From Rhodocyclaceae bacterium (GTDB lineage: Bacteria; Pseudomonadota; Gammaproteobacteria; Burkholderiales; Rhodocyclaceae), in the NCBI GenBank assembly GCA_008080565.1, contig VIKE01000051.1, positions 1-45,796 on the forward strand: a stretch of 45,796 bases of DNA, written 5' to 3'. The notes below the pieces were generated by a model. It was given only the letters and a program-made list of their open reading frames with translations. It was not told where the DNA came from and did no database searches. This document shows positions 26,239 through 38,166 of this stretch, piece after piece (within the stretch, counting starts at the first letter, position 1; every line of letters begins with the position of its first letter). Position numbers and translations under genes: made by a program.

Positions 26239-27336
26239 TCAGCGGATAACGCCGCCGCCCAGGCAAACCCGGCTCTCGTAAAGCACGACCGACTGCCCCG
26301 GGGTGAGTGCCCACTGCGGCTCGGCAAAGCGGATTTCGCAGCTTTCGCCATCGACGCGCTCGACCTCGCAAGGCTGATCCGCCGTCCGGTAACGTGGCTT
26401 GGCGGTATAAACCCAGTGCGTATGCGGCGCCCGGCCGGAAACCCAGCTCAGTTGCTCGGCGACCAGGTCATCCTTGAGCAGGGCCGGATGGTCATGCCCC
26501 TGGACGACGTACAACACGTTCTTTTCCATGTCCTTGCCGACCACGAACCAGGCGTCGTGATCACCGCCGCCGGGCTGGCCTTTTTCCTTCAGGCCGCCGA
26601 TGTGCAGCCCCTTGCGCTGACCCATGGTGTGGTACATCAGCCCATCGTGCTCGCCGAGCACCTTGCCATCATCGAGGCGGCGAATTTCGCCTTTTTTTGG
26701 CGGCAAATAGCGCGACAGAAAATCCTTGAACGGCCGTTCGCCGATGAAGCAGATGCCGGTCGAGTCCTTCTTGGTCGCCACGTGCAGGCCCTCCGCCTCG
26801 GCGATCTTGCGCACCTCGCGCTTGTAGATGTCGGCCAGCGGAAACAGCGTTTTCGACAACTGCGCCTGATTCAGGCGATAGAGAAAATAACTCTGGTCCT
26901 TGGTCCCGTCCTCGGCCTTGAGCAACTGGTATTCGCCGTTGAATTCGCGCACACCGGCGTAGTGGCCGGTGGCGATCTTGTCGGCACCGAGCTGCATGGC
27001 GTGGTCAAGGAAGGCCTTGAACTTGATTTCGGAATTGCACAGGATGTCCGGATTCGGCGTCCGCCCGGCCTGGTATTCGCGCAGGAATTCGGCGAAGACG
27101 CGTTCGCGGTACTCGGCAGCAAAGTTAACCACCTCGACGTCGATGCCGATGCGGTCGGCAACGCTCATCACGTCGATCAGATCCTGGCGCGACGAACAGT
27201 ATTCCTCGGTGTCGTCGTCTTCCCAGTTCTTCATGAACAGGCCGATCACCTTCCAGCCCTGCTGCTTGAGCAGCAAGGCCGCCACGGACGAATCAACGCC
27301 GCCGGACAATCCGACGACCACAGTTTTTTCAGACAT
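26239..27336 (-). CDS. mnmA: tRNA-specific 2-thiouridylase
   Basis: A 365-aa enzyme that makes 2-thiouridine at wobble position 34 of Lys, Glu and Gln tRNAs. The PP-loop is [17 protein letters not shown]. The family signatures follow: [16 protein letters not shown] (catalytic Cys region), [56 protein letters not shown] (second catalytic Cys), [14 protein letters not shown] and VCLGGGVI at the end. ATG 27336 gives the standard [13 protein letters not shown] start, and it overlaps the upstream gene by 8 nt. It is the last gene of a nudix - periplasmic protein - mnmA operon. Confidence 0.96.
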   Translation of the reverse strand: MSEKTVVVGLSGGVDSSVAALLLKQQGWKVIGLFMKNWEDDDTEEYCSSRQDLIDVMSVADRIGIDVEVVNFAAEYRERVFAEFLREYQAGRTPNPDILCNSEIKFKAFLDHAMQLGADKIATGHYAGVREFNGEYQLLKAEDGTKDQSYFLYRLNQAQLSKTLFPLADIYKREVRKIAEAEGLHVATKKDSTGICFIGERPFKDFLSRYLPPKKGEIRRLDDGKVLGEHDGLMYHTMGQRKGLHIGGLKEKGQPGGGDHDAWFVVGKDMEKNVLYVVQGHDHPALLKDDLVAEQLSWVSGRAPHTHWVYTAKPRYRTADQPCEVERVDGESCEIRFAEPQWALTPGQSVVLYESRVCLGGGVIR

Positions 27337-27883
27337 CGGGCCCAGCCCCTTTCTTCCATTCACCCAGCGGCAAAACCACCGCTGGCTGTCCATTATCGAC
27401 GAACCAGCTATCGACGGCGAAGCGTGGCGCTTCGCCCTCTGTTATTTCCTCGATCACCGCCGAGTAGTGCACGAAAAATACTGTGACGACATCCCGCGCC
27501 ACCGGGTCAAGAACCCGATGCCAGCGCAAATAGCCGCGCGCTTCGAGCATCTTGAGCAGGCGCGTCGTCGAGGTCGAATGATCGATGCAGTCCATCTTGC
27601 CGGAGACATGCCCATCATCGTAATTGCCGGCGCGGTCGTTGTGGATGTCCGACTGCTCACCACCCCAGGCGTAGAGAAGCCCGATCGCCTCGGATATCAT
27701 TTTTCGCTCTTTTTCCGGGTTGACCGTGGCAAACAGCAGGCGCCGGACCTCGCCGAGCTGCCCCTCGGTGTAACGGATATCCGCCTGCACCAGGCAACCG
27801 TAGCCGTAGCAGATGCGCACCGTTTCATCGGCGGCAACCACCCCGGAGAGCGCCATCAACAAGGCGAGCAACCAACGACGCAT
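27329..27883 (-). CDS. Conserved-type periplasmic protein
   Basis: A 184-aa protein with a signal peptide ([20 protein letters not shown], cleavage near residue 18). Then [24 protein letters not shown] (a Cys pair likely bridged in the periplasm) and a central [31 protein letters not shown]. The DCIDHS...H pattern recalls cysteine-protease/transglutaminase-like folds but is not decisive. It lies between the nudix and mnmA genes with small overlaps. A copy of the dispersed 12-mer lies in its coding sequence (encoding ATVNPEKE). Confidence 0.75.
   Translation of the reverse strand: MRRWLLALLMALSGVVAADETVRICYGYGCLVQADIRYTEGQLGEVRRLLFATVNPEKERKMISEAIGLLYAWGGEQSDIHNDRAGNYDDGHVSGKMDCIDHSTSTTRLLKMLEARGYLRWHRVLDPVARDVVTVFFVHYSAVIEEITEGEAPRFAVDSWFVDNGQPAVVLPLGEWKKGAGPDV
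27718..27729 (+). repeat. Dispersed 12-mer GGTTGACCGTGG (inside a gene)
   Basis: Exact copy after TTTTTCCG, antisense to the periplasmic-protein gene. The context ATCATTTTTCG then a T-run matches other copies. Confidence 0.7.
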
Positions 27884-28332
27884 CAGTCGTAATGAACCAG
27901 CAGATCAAGCGGATACTTCTTGCCGGCCAAGAGATCCTCGATGCATTTGAGGATAAGCGGACTGCGATGCCGGGCCTGGTTCGCCTTGACTTCGTCGAGC
28001 GTTAGCCAGCGCGCCGCGACGATGCCGTCGTCGAGCTGGCGACCCGCCTCGTAACCGCGTAATTCGCCGGCAAAGGCGAAGCGCAGGTAGGTCGTGTCTT
28101 CCTTGGTCGGATGCGTCCAGTTATAGATGCCGACCAGGTGCGTCGGCTTGAAGTGGTAAGCCGTTTCTTCGAGCGTCTCGCGGGCCACGGCATCGATCAG
28201 CGACTCGCCCTCTTCGAGATGGCCGGCCGGCTGGTTGAAGGCCAGTCCGGCCTCGGTTTCTTCCTCAACCAAAAGGAATTTGCCATCGCGCTGGACAACG
28301 GCGGCGACGGTAACGTGGGGTTTCCAGACCAT
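27883..28332 (-). CDS. Nudix hydrolase (NudJ-like)
   Basis: A 149-aa protein with a complete nudix box, GHLEEGESLIDAVARETLEETAYH (about residues 38-61, G-x5-E-x7-R-E-x2-E-E). The N-terminal VTVAAVVQRDGKFLLVEEE and the C-terminal HRSPLILKCIEDLLAGKKYPLDLL match phosphatase NudJ, which hydrolyses thiamine pyrophosphate precursors or nucleotide diphosphates. It starts the operon with mnmA, as in many Betaproteobacteria. Its stop codon overlaps the next start by one base. Confidence 0.9.
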   Translation of the reverse strand: MVWKPHVTVAAVVQRDGKFLLVEEETEAGLAFNQPAGHLEEGESLIDAVARETLEETAYHFKPTHLVGIYNWTHPTKEDTTYLRFAFAGELRGYEAGRQLDDGIVAARWLTLDEVKANQARHRSPLILKCIEDLLAGKKYPLDLLVHYD

Positions 28333-28421
28333 GGCAAGGCTCTATCGGCAAAAGCGTTATTTTAACGTCTGATTTCGGCTAGAATTGTGGGCTTTTACAG
28401 GCGCAACACGGAGAATCGAAC

Positions 28422-29342
28422 ATGTCCATGTCGGATCGCGACGGCTTTATTTGGCAAGACGGAAAACTGGTGCCCTGGCGCGAAGCCACCACCCACGTCC
28501 TCACCCACTCGCTGCACTACGGCATGGGCGTATTTGAGGGCGTCCGTGCCTACAAGACCGAACGCGGCACGGCGATTTTCCGTCTCAAGGAGCACACCGA
28601 GCGCCTGTTCCGTTCGGCCCACATCTTCCAGATGAAGATGCCATTCTCCGCCGAAGAGCTCAACGAAGCGCAGAAGGAAGTCATCCGCGCCAACAATCTC
28701 GAATCCGGTTACCTGCGTCCGCTCGCCTTCTACGGCTCGGAAAAGATGGGCGTTTCGCCCAAGGGTGCCAAGGTGCACGTCATCATCGCCGCCTGGCCTT
28801 GGGGTGCTTACCTCGGCGAAGAGGGCATGGAGCGCGGCATCCGCATCAAGACCTCGTCCTTCACCCGCCACCACGTGAATATCACCATGGTCCGCGCCAA
28901 GGCCTCGGGCAACTACATGAACTCGATCCTCGCCAACAACGAGGCGACGACCGACGGCTACGACGAAGCCCTGCTACTTGATCCGGAAGGCTACGTCTGC
29001 GAAGGCGCTGGCGAAAACGTTTTCATCGTCAAGAACGGCAAGCTGTACACGCCGGACCTCACCGCCTGCCTCGAAGGCATTACGCGCGCCACCGTCATCC
29101 AGCTGGCCGGCGAAATGGGCGTTGAAGTCATCGAAAAACGCATCACCCGCGACGAAGTCTATTGCGCCGACGAAGCCTTCTTCACCGGCACCGCTGCCGA
29201 AGTGACGCCGATCCGCGAACTCGACAACCGCCAGATCGGTGCCGGCCATCGCGGCCCGATCACCAAGGCGCTGCAGGAAAAGTACTTCGACGTGGTCTAT
29301 GGCCGCTCGGCTGCCCACGCCGACTGGCTGGCCACCGTCTAA
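28422..29342 (+). CDS. ilvE: Branched-chain amino acid aminotransferase
   Basis: A 306-aa class IV PLP enzyme for the last step of Val, Leu and Ile synthesis. Motifs: DGFIWQDGKLVPWREATTHVLTHSLHYGMGVFEGVRAY, YLRPLAFYGSEKMGV, VRAKASGNYMNSILANNEA (with the PLP Lys), GAGENVFIVKNGKL, LEGITRATVIQLAGEMG, and FFTGTAAEVTPIRELDNRQIG. Two ATGs 6 nt apart (28422, 28428) are both possible. TAGAAT (28380-28385) is a likely -10. Length normal. Confidence 0.95.
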   Translation: MSMSDRDGFIWQDGKLVPWREATTHVLTHSLHYGMGVFEGVRAYKTERGTAIFRLKEHTERLFRSAHIFQMKMPFSAEELNEAQKEVIRANNLESGYLRPLAFYGSEKMGVSPKGAKVHVIIAAWPWGAYLGEEGMERGIRIKTSSFTRHHVNITMVRAKASGNYMNSILANNEATTDGYDEALLLDPEGYVCEGAGENVFIVKNGKLYTPDLTACLEGITRATVIQLAGEMGVEVIEKRITRDEVYCADEAFFTGTAAEVTPIRELDNRQIGAGHRGPITKALQEKYFDVVYGRSAAHADWLATV

Positions 29343-29357
29343 TCCAGGGAGAAAACG

Positions 29358-29546
29358 ATGTCCGACAAAAAGACCATTGAAGTCACCGCCCACGACCTGC
29401 CGCTGCACTGCCCGACGCCCAGCGTCGCGCTGTGGAGCCAGCACCCGCGCGTATTCCTCGACGTCCTGAAGACCGGTGAAGCGACCTGCCCGTACTGCTC
29501 CACCAAGTACGTCTTCACGGGCGAAGCGCCCAAGGGTCACCACTGA
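29358..29546 (+). CDS. Zinc-finger (zf-CHCC) protein
   Basis: A 62-aa protein of the zf-CHCC group: PLHCPTPSVALWSQHPRVFLDVLKTGEATCPYCSTKYVF (C...H...C-x2-C). Such proteins are related to the small NDUFS6-like zinc subunit and, in Proteobacteria, are usually found after ilvE and before LPS heptosyltransferase genes, as here. It follows ilvE by 15 nt and is likely cotranscribed. Confidence 0.88.
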   Translation: MSDKKTIEVTAHDLPLHCPTPSVALWSQHPRVFLDVLKTGEATCPYCSTKYVFTGEAPKGHH

Positions 29547-29559
29547 TCCCTGGCTGTCA

Positions 29560-29612
29560 TTCCCGCCCAAGCGGGAATCCGGTTCACTCCGGGTCCCCGC
29601 CGGCGCGGGGAC
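29560..29612. repeat. REP-like double hairpin
   Basis: TTCCCGC - CCAA - GCGGGAA (29560-29577) then GTCCCCGC - CGGC - GCGGGGAC (29593-29612), in the TGTCATTCCCG context common to dispersed intergenic repeats of Proteobacteria. It separates the zinc-finger gene from waaF and may modulate mRNA ends. Confidence 0.6.
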
Positions 29613-29628
29613 GACGAGCACCGCCCCC

Positions 29629-30625
29629 ATGAAAGCCCTCATCGTCGCCCCCTCCTGGATCGGCGACACGATCATGGCGCAGCCGCTGTTTGCCCGCCTG
29701 CACGCCAAACAACCCGGTCTCCAGCTCGACGCCATCGCCCCGCGCTGGGTAGCGCCCGTCCTGCAGCGCATGACGGAAATCAGCGATGTGCTCGACAGCC
29801 CCTTCGGCCACGGCCAGCTGTCGCTCAAGCCGCGCTGGAAGCTGGCCCGACTGCTCGCCGCCCGCGGCTATGACGCCGTCTACGTCCTGCCCAATTCGCT
29901 CAAATCGGCGCTCGTCCCGTGGCTGGCCGGCATTCCGCAACGCGTCGGCTTCACCGGCGAATCGCGTTATGGCCTGATCAACGTCCGCCATACGCTCGAC
30001 AAGGCCGCCCTGCCGCTCATGGTCGAACGCTTCGCCCAACTGGCCGAAGCCCCGGGCCAGCCGCTGGGCCATTTCATTTTTCGGCCAAAAATCCGGTCGA
30101 CCGTGGAAGACCAGCAAAAAGCCCTGGCCGAGCTGGCCATCGAGCGCCCGGCCCGCGTCGTCGCCTTCTGCCCTGGCGCCGAGTACGGCCCCGGCCGCCC
30201 ACTTCGCCGCGCTGGCCAAAAAACTGTCCGAACAGGGCTGCGCCATCTGGCTCTTCGGCTCGCCCAAGGACCACGCCGTCGCCGAGAAAATCTCGCAACT
30301 CGCCCCCGGCCTGTGCCGCAACCTGTGTGGGGCCACCTCGCTGGCTCAGGCCGTCGATCTGCTGGCCATGGCCGAACTGGTTGTCTGCAACGACTCCGGT
30401 TTGATGCACGTCGCCGCCGCGCTCGACCGTCCGATCGTCGCGCTCTACGGCTCCTCGTCGCCCGGCTTCACACCGCCGCTCTCCGACCGCGCCGACATCC
30501 TGAGCCTCAATCTCGAATGCAGCCCCTGCTTCAAACGCGAGTGCCCGCTCGGCCACCTCGATTGCCTCAACAAACTGCTCCCCGAGCAGGTCTTTGCCGC
30601 CTGCCAGAAAAGGATGACGCGATGA
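29629..30625 (+). pseudogene. waaF: LPS heptosyltransferase II, broken by a 14-nt deletion
   Basis: An ADP-heptose:LPS heptosyltransferase (GT9 family) that adds the second heptose of the inner core. The first half is intact (MKALIVAPSWIGDTIMAQPLF, YVLPNSLKSALVPWLAGIPQRVGFTGESRYGLIN, FCPGAEYGP). At about 30189-30196 the frame changes: the sequence goes from GAEYGP straight to AAHFAALAKKLSEQG, skipping the usual AKRWP with its sugar-phosphate-binding Lys. The second frame continues normally (WLFGSPKDHAVAEKI, LAMAELVVCNDSGLMHVAAALDRPIVALYGSSSPGFTPPL, CFKRECPLGHLDCL) to 30625. The total of 997 nt plus 14 gives 336 residues, the usual size. Without an assembly error the strain would make truncated LPS core. 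Confidence 0.9.
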
Positions 30626-31053
30626 GCGGGCCAACCGTTTATGCCCTGCCCGACGACGTCGAACGCGCCTTTTACGAAGCCATCGTCGACGGCGACGCCG
30701 ACCGCATGATGCTTCTCTGGGCCGAAGACGACGAAACGCTGTGCGTACATCCGACCGGCGTTCGCCTGCTCGGTCTAGTGCCGATCCGCGAAAGCTGGCG
30801 CAGCATCTTCGCCAATGCCCGCCTGCGCGTCCAGGCCGAACCCGTCGCCCACTGGAACGGCACGATCATCGCCGTCCATCACCTGACTGAAATCCTCTTC
30901 GTCGGCGACGACCCCAGCCCGCACGGCCCGCTCTACGTCACCCACGTCTATGTTCGCGGTCCGCATGGCTGGCGCCTGGCCAGCCGCCACGCCTCGGCCG
31001 CCGACGACGGCCATCAGGCAATGGCCGAGGCCGTGCCGCACACGCTGCATTGA
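30622..31053 (+). CDS. SnoaL/DUF4440-like protein
   Basis: A 143-aa protein of the NTF2-like fold: YALPDDVERAFYEAIVDGDADRMMLLWAEDDETLCVHPTG (the start of SnoaL/ketosteroid isomerase-like domains), PIRESWRSIFANARLRVQAEPV, and VTHVYVRGPHGWRLASRHAS. No catalytic residue pair is assigned. It starts in an ATGA overlap with the waaF stop and ends overlapping the hydrolase start, so it belongs to the waaF operon. Function unknown. Confidence 0.82.
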   Translation: MSGPTVYALPDDVERAFYEAIVDGDADRMMLLWAEDDETLCVHPTGVRLLGLVPIRESWRSIFANARLRVQAEPVAHWNGTIIAVHHLTEILFVGDDPSPHGPLYVTHVYVRGPHGWRLASRHASAADDGHQAMAEAVPHTLH

Positions 31054-31988
31054 GCCGCGCCGCCAAGCCCTACCATGCGCCGAGCTGGCTACCCGGCGGT
31101 CAGGCGCAAACCCTGTGGCCACTGCTCATCAAGCCACATCCGCTCAAATTGCGCCGGGAACGCTGGGCAACCCCCGATGGCGACTTCATCGACGTCGATC
31201 ACCTTGACGGCCCAGCAGACTCGCCGCTACTCGTCCTCTTCCACGGCCTCGAAGGCAGCGCCAACAGCCATTACGCCATCTCGACCGCCCGCGCCTGCAA
31301 AGCCGCCGGCTGGCGCCTCGCGTTGCCCCATTTTCGTGGCTGCTCGGGCGAACTGAACCACCGGCCGCGCGCCTACCATTCCGGCGATTCCGAAGAAATC
31401 GACTGGATCCTGCGCCGCCTGCACGCCGCCAACGGCAGCCGCAAGCTCCACGCCGCCGGCGTTTCGCTCGGCGGCAACGCCCTGCTCAAATGGGCTGGCG
31501 AACGTGGCAACGCGGCCAGCGAACTGGTGACCGGCGTCGCCGCCTTCTGCGCCCCGCTCGACCTCGCCGCCTGTGGCCACCATCTGGCCAACGGCTTCAA
31601 CCGGATTTACACCCGCCACTTCCTGACCACCCTGAAAGCCATTTCGGCCAACCGCCTGCAACAGTTCCCCGGCCTCTTTGACGAAGCGCGCATGCGCCGG
31701 GCGATCAATCTCTATGAATTCGACGACGCCGTGACCGCCCCCATCCACGGCTTTGCCGGGGCCGACGACTACTGGCGGCGCGCCTCGGCCAAACCCTGGC
31801 TGAAATCCATTGCCGTGCCGACTCTCACGGTCAACCCGAAAAATGACCCGTTTTTGCCTTCCCGCTATTTGCGAACAACCCGAAAGCGGCGGCCATGTGG
31901 GATTTGTCACAGGCTCTTTTCCGGGAAATCTGGACTGGCTGCCGCAAAGGCTTTTACACTTCTTTCTTTTCGAAACGTCATAAATTAA
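31050..31988 (+). pseudogene. YheT-type alpha/beta hydrolase, C-terminus frameshifted
   Basis: A hydrolase of the YheT/ABHD1-3 family, starting at TTG 31050 in a 4-nt overlap. Intact parts: PYHAPSWLPGGQAQTLWP, LLVLFHGLEGSANSHYA, GVSLGGNALLKWAG (nucleophile elbow with Ser), and TLTVNPKNDPFLP (Asp). After YL (about 31872) the frame is wrong. In the next frame the sequence reads EQPESGGHVGFVTGSFPGNLDWLPQRLL and stops at 31983, which is the normal C-terminus with the catalytic His. About 35-41 nt are missing. As written, the protein lacks its His. Confidence 0.85.
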
Positions 31989-32084
31989 TGACATTCGGGC
32001 AATGCGGCGCCAATGCAAAGTTCCTGCAACGAGGCCGACGTATGATTCGCCCATTTCCCGCACAAACCTCCTGACAGGACAACC

Positions 32085-33461
32085 ATGAGCCAGCTCCCTG
32101 CTGAAATTTTCAAGGCCTACGACATTCGTGGCATCGTCAATAAATCGCTGACTGCCGACGTCGTTCGCCAAGTGGGTCACGCGCTTGGTTCGCTGGCCGT
32201 CGAGCAAGGCCAGAAGGCCATTGCCGTTGGCCGCGACGGTCGTCTGTCCGGCCCCGAATTGGCTGGCGCATTGATGGACGGCATCTGCGCCGCCGGTTGC
32301 GATGCCATCGACGTCGGCTGCGTGCCGACCCCGGTCACCTACTTCGCCGCCTACGAACTGGGCGTTCACTCCTGCGTTTCGGTCACCGGCAGCCACAATC
32401 CGCCGGACTACAACGGCCTCAAGATGGTCATCGGCGGCAACACGCTGGCCCTCAATGCCATCCAGGACCTGAAAAAGCGCATCGAAGCCGGCGACCTCAA
32501 GCATGGCCAGGGCAAGCGCAGTTCGGCCGATGTCCTCGGCGCCTACGTCGAAAAAATCGTCGGTGACGTCAAGCTGGCCCGCCCGATGAAGATCGTCATG
32601 GATTGCGGCAACGGCGTCGCCGGCGCGATCGCCCCGGAACTGTTCAAACGCCTTGGTTGCGAGATCGTGCCGCTGTTCTGCGAAGTCGATGGCAATTTCC
32701 CGAACCATCACCCAGACCCGTCCAAGCCGGAAAACCTGGCCGACGTGGTCAAGGCCCTCAAGGAAACCGACGCAGAAATCGGCATCGCCTTCGACGGCGA
32801 CGGCGACCGCCTCGGCGTCGTCACCAAGGATGGCGAAATCATTTTCCCGGACCGCCAACTCATGCTCTTCGCCGCCGACGTGCTGTCGCGCGTGCCCGGT
32901 GGCACGGTCATTTACGACGTCAAATGCACGCGCCTGCTCGCCCCGTGGATCAAGCAACACGGCGGCGTGCCGCTGATGTGGAACACCGGCCATGCGCTGG
33001 TCAAGGCCAAGCTGCGCGAAACCGGTGCCCCCCTGGCCGGCGAAATGTCCGGCCACACCTTCTTCAAGGAACGCTGGTACGGCTTCGACGACGGCCTGTA
33101 CACGGGAGCCCGCCTGCTCGAAATTCTCAGCAAGGCGGCCAACGCCAACCCGGTTCTCAAAGGCCTGCCGAATTCGCCATCGACTCCGGAACTCAACATC
33201 AAGATGGCCGAGGGCGAACCCTTCACGCTGATCGACAAACTGAAGGCCGACGGCAAGTTCAATGGAGCCCAGGAAACCATCACCATCGACGGCGTGCGCG
33301 TAGAATACGCAGATGGCTTCGGTCTGGCCCGCCCGTCGAACACGACACCGGTGGTGGTGCTGCGTTTCGAGGCCGATAACGCCGTCGCGCTCGAACGCAT
33401 CCAGGCCGATTTCCGTCAGGCCCTCAATGCAGCCTGGCCGGGGATTCAACTACCGTTTTAA
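32085..33461 (+). CDS. algC: Phosphomannomutase/phosphoglucomutase
   Basis: A 458-aa alpha-D-phosphohexomutase that interconverts hexose 1- and 6-phosphates for LPS, alginate-like polysaccharides and nucleotide sugars. All four active-site loops are present: VTGSHNPPDYNGLKM (phosphoserine), FDGDGDRLGVV (metal), GEMSGHTFFKERWYGFDDG (sugar) and RPSNTTPVVVLRFEA (phosphate). Length and motifs match Pseudomonas AlgC and the betaproteobacterial enzymes. GGACAACC precedes the ATG. Confidence 0.95.
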   Translation: MSQLPAEIFKAYDIRGIVNKSLTADVVRQVGHALGSLAVEQGQKAIAVGRDGRLSGPELAGALMDGICAAGCDAIDVGCVPTPVTYFAAYELGVHSCVSVTGSHNPPDYNGLKMVIGGNTLALNAIQDLKKRIEAGDLKHGQGKRSSADVLGAYVEKIVGDVKLARPMKIVMDCGNGVAGAIAPELFKRLGCEIVPLFCEVDGNFPNHHPDPSKPENLADVVKALKETDAEIGIAFDGDGDRLGVVTKDGEIIFPDRQLMLFAADVLSRVPGGTVIYDVKCTRLLAPWIKQHGGVPLMWNTGHALVKAKLRETGAPLAGEMSGHTFFKERWYGFDDGLYTGARLLEILSKAANANPVLKGLPNSPSTPELNIKMAEGEPFTLIDKLKADGKFNGAQETITIDGVRVEYADGFGLARPSNTTPVVVLRFEADNAVALERIQADFRQALNAAWPGIQLPF

Positions 33462-33470
33462 GGGAAATTC

Positions 33471-34709
33471 GTGAGCGAAAACGCCGCCGACCAGCTGTTT
33501 CTAGGGCGACAGCCCATCCTGGACCGCAATCATCAGCTTTTCGCCTACGAACTGCTTTTTCGCAGCGGTAGCCGCAACTTCGCCGATGTCACCTGTGGCG
33601 TGCAGGCTACCGCCACGGTCATCGCCAATGCCTTCACCGAGCTTGGCGTCGAAGCGGCGCTGGGCAGTTGTCGCGGTTTCATCAACGTCGACGAAGCCTT
33701 CCTGTTCAGCGACCTGCTCGAGTTGCTGCCGCGCCACGCCGTTGTTCTCGAAATTCTCGAAACCGTGCCGCCGACGGCAGCCGTCATCGAACGCTGCATT
33801 GCCCTGAAAACCGCCGGCTTCACGCTGGCCCTCGATGACGTCATCCAGCTTGAGCCGGAATATGCCGAACTGCTGGCTCTGGTCGAAATCGTCAAGGTCG
33901 ATATCCAGCCGCTGTCGCGCGTCCAGCTCATGCAACTGGTCATGAAACTGAAACCGATGGGCAAGCAGTTGCTGGCCGAAAAGGTCGACTCGCGCGAGCA
34001 GATGGAACAATGTCTGAAACTCGGCTTCACGCTGTTCCAGGGCTATTACTTCGCCAAGCCGACGATCATTTCCGGCAAGAAACTCGATCATTCGCAGATC
34101 TCGCTCATGAAACTGATGGGGCTGCTGCTCGGCGATGCGCCAACGTCGGAAATCGAAACGGCGCTAAAACCCGAACCCGGCCTGACCATCAACCTGCTGC
34201 GCATGACCAACTCGGTCGGCTCGGGCAGCAGCGAAAAAATCACCTCGCTCGGCCATGCCATCACTGTCCTTGGCCGTCGCCAGTTGCAGCGCTGGCTGCA
34301 ACTGCTGGTTTTCTCGGCCGGCAACGCCAGCGTCACGAGCAATCCGTTGCTGCTCCTGTCCGCCACGCGCGGCCGGCTCATGGAACTGCTGGCCGCCGAA
34401 TTGCAGCCGGGTGACATCGGCTTCGCCGACCAGGCCTTCATGGCCGGGATCATGTCGCTGATGCCGGCGCTGGTCGGCCAACCGATCGCCGACATCGTCG
34501 CCCCGCTCGGCCTCACCGCCAACGTGCGCGATGCCCTGTGCGAGGGCAGCGGCCCGCTCGGCGCCCTGCTCCGTCTGGCCGAAAGCAGCGAATCCGGCGA
34601 TATTTCCCGGTTGACCGTGGCACTTCAAGACCTGCCGGGGCTCGGACCGAAAGCCCTGAACCGGACCCAGACACAGGCTCTGCAATGGGCCAACAGCATC
34701 GGTCAGTAA
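33471..34709 (+). CDS. EAL/HDOD (YuxH-type) signalling protein
   Basis: A 412-aa protein with a GTG start and AAGGGAAATTC upstream. The N-terminal EAL-like domain starts LGRQPILDRNHQLFAYELLFRS. It keeps GFINVDEAFLF, LALDDVIQ and VKVDIQPL, but the E-A-L signature is ELL, and the FQGYYFAKP ending is typical of degenerate, non-catalytic forms. The C-terminal HDOD domain (about 200-400) has MKLMGLLLGDAPTSEIETALKPEPGLTINLLRMTNS. Such proteins act in c-di-GMP-linked or motility control. The stretch 34609-34620 is an exact copy of the 12-mer. Confidence 0.9.
   Translation: MSENAADQLFLGRQPILDRNHQLFAYELLFRSGSRNFADVTCGVQATATVIANAFTELGVEAALGSCRGFINVDEAFLFSDLLELLPRHAVVLEILETVPPTAAVIERCIALKTAGFTLALDDVIQLEPEYAELLALVEIVKVDIQPLSRVQLMQLVMKLKPMGKQLLAEKVDSREQMEQCLKLGFTLFQGYYFAKPTIISGKKLDHSQISLMKLMGLLLGDAPTSEIETALKPEPGLTINLLRMTNSVGSGSSEKITSLGHAITVLGRRQLQRWLQLLVFSAGNASVTSNPLLLLSATRGRLMELLAAELQPGDIGFADQAFMAGIMSLMPALVGQPIADIVAPLGLTANVRDALCEGSGPLGALLRLAESSESGDISRLTVALQDLPGLGPKALNRTQTQALQWANSIGQ
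34609..34620 (+). repeat. Dispersed 12-mer GGTTGACCGTGG (inside the EAL/HDOD gene)
   Basis: Exact copy after TATTTCCC, in the coding sequence for SRLTVALQ. Confidence 0.7.
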
Positions 34710-34802
34710 GCAACGGCGTAAGCAGCCCGCCGTTACAAAAAGGCGACAGCTCCCGCACAAAACGGGACAGGCACTCGTCTACAATCTTCCCATTTTCACG
34801 AC

Positions 34803-35132
34803 GTGAGCGAGACCATGGACAGCACCCGGCAGAACCCTCAGTTTCGCCCAGGCACCCAGCCCGGCCCCCTGGCCAAGCTGGCGGCCTTTGTCCTGAGCGC
34901 GGCCTTCATGGTGCTGGCTTTCATGTTTTCGCTGGTTGCCCTGGCGGTCGTTGCCGTTCTCGGCGTGGCGCTGGGTGGCTGGCTGTGGTGGAAAACGAGG
35001 GCCATGCGCAAGCAGATGCAGCAAATGCGCGAAGCGGCCCAGCAGATGGGTGGCGAGCAACCCGTGCGCAGCGATCAGGTAATCGAGGGCGAATTCATCC
35101 GCGAAGTTCCGCCCGACCAGCGCCTGGGCTGA
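34803..35132 (+). CDS. Small membrane protein
   Basis: A 109-aa protein (GTG 34803 or ATG 34815). After a polar N-terminus, a long hydrophobic stretch (AAFVLSAAFMVLAFMFSLVALAVVAVLGVALGGWLWW, about residues 27-64) makes two transmembrane helices. Next comes a helical, Gln/Met-rich part (MRKQMQQMREAAQQMG) and an acidic tail (VIEGEFIREV). I do not recognise a family. It converges with the gene at 35133-35414. Confidence 0.75.
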   Translation: MSETMDSTRQNPQFRPGTQPGPLAKLAAFVLSAAFMVLAFMFSLVALAVVAVLGVALGGWLWWKTRAMRKQMQQMREAAQQMGGEQPVRSDQVIEGEFIREVPPDQRLG

Positions 35133-35414
35133 TCAGCGCAACTTGGGGTTGAGCGACCCCCGGTTGTAATCCTTGTCGCCGGGCATCACTGTCCGGCCGA
35201 TGCCAAAAACGCCACCCTGCGCTTCGGCCGGGCGGGCCTTGTTTTCGGGATACTCAGCGGCTATTTTCTTTGCCTCGGCCGCCATCGCAGCATCGACGTA
35301 TTCCCAACGACCATTGGGGAAAAGACGCACCTTTTTCCCGTCGACCGTAGCCGCCTCAAGCGGCGTGCGATCAAGCTCGGCGGCGAAGCCCTGCCCCGCC
35401 GCCAGAACCAGCAT
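35133..35414 (-). CDS. Small secreted protein downstream of alaS
   Basis: A 93-aa protein whose ATG lies 3 nt after the alaS stop (35418), so it is coupled to alaS. The N-terminus MLVLAAGQGFAAELD is a short signal peptide; the visible start may be truncated. The mature part has VDGKKVRLFPNGRWEYVDAA, a motif (K-V-x-L-x-x-D/N-G-x-W-x-Y) seen in DUF3157-like and similar periplasmic proteins. The C-terminus (RGSLNPKLR) is polar. Function unknown. Confidence 0.7.
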   Translation of the reverse strand: MLVLAAGQGFAAELDRTPLEAATVDGKKVRLFPNGRWEYVDAAMAAEAKKIAAEYPENKARPAEAQGGVFGIGRTVMPGDKDYNRGSLNPKLR

Positions 35415-35417
35415 CAG

Positions 35418-38033
<2,616 letters not shown>

Positions 38034-38151
38034 AAGCTGTCGGCCCTAAATGGCGTTGAATTCGGAATCCGTGATTTTAACGCAGGTGCGGCCGGAACTT
38101 GAGCCCCCGAAACAGGTTTCAAAACGGGTTTCAATTTTGGCCGTTTTTTCC

Positions 38152-38163
38152 GGTTGACCGTGG
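38152..38163 (+). repeat. Dispersed 12-mer GGTTGACCGTGG (before alaS)
   Basis: Exact copy after a T6CC run in the region between alaS and the next minus-strand gene. Confidence 0.7.
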
Positions 38164-38166
38164 AAA

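Noticed and set aside
31227..33449. 740-codon frame opposite algC and the hydrolase
   Set aside because: Shadow of the real plus-strand genes.
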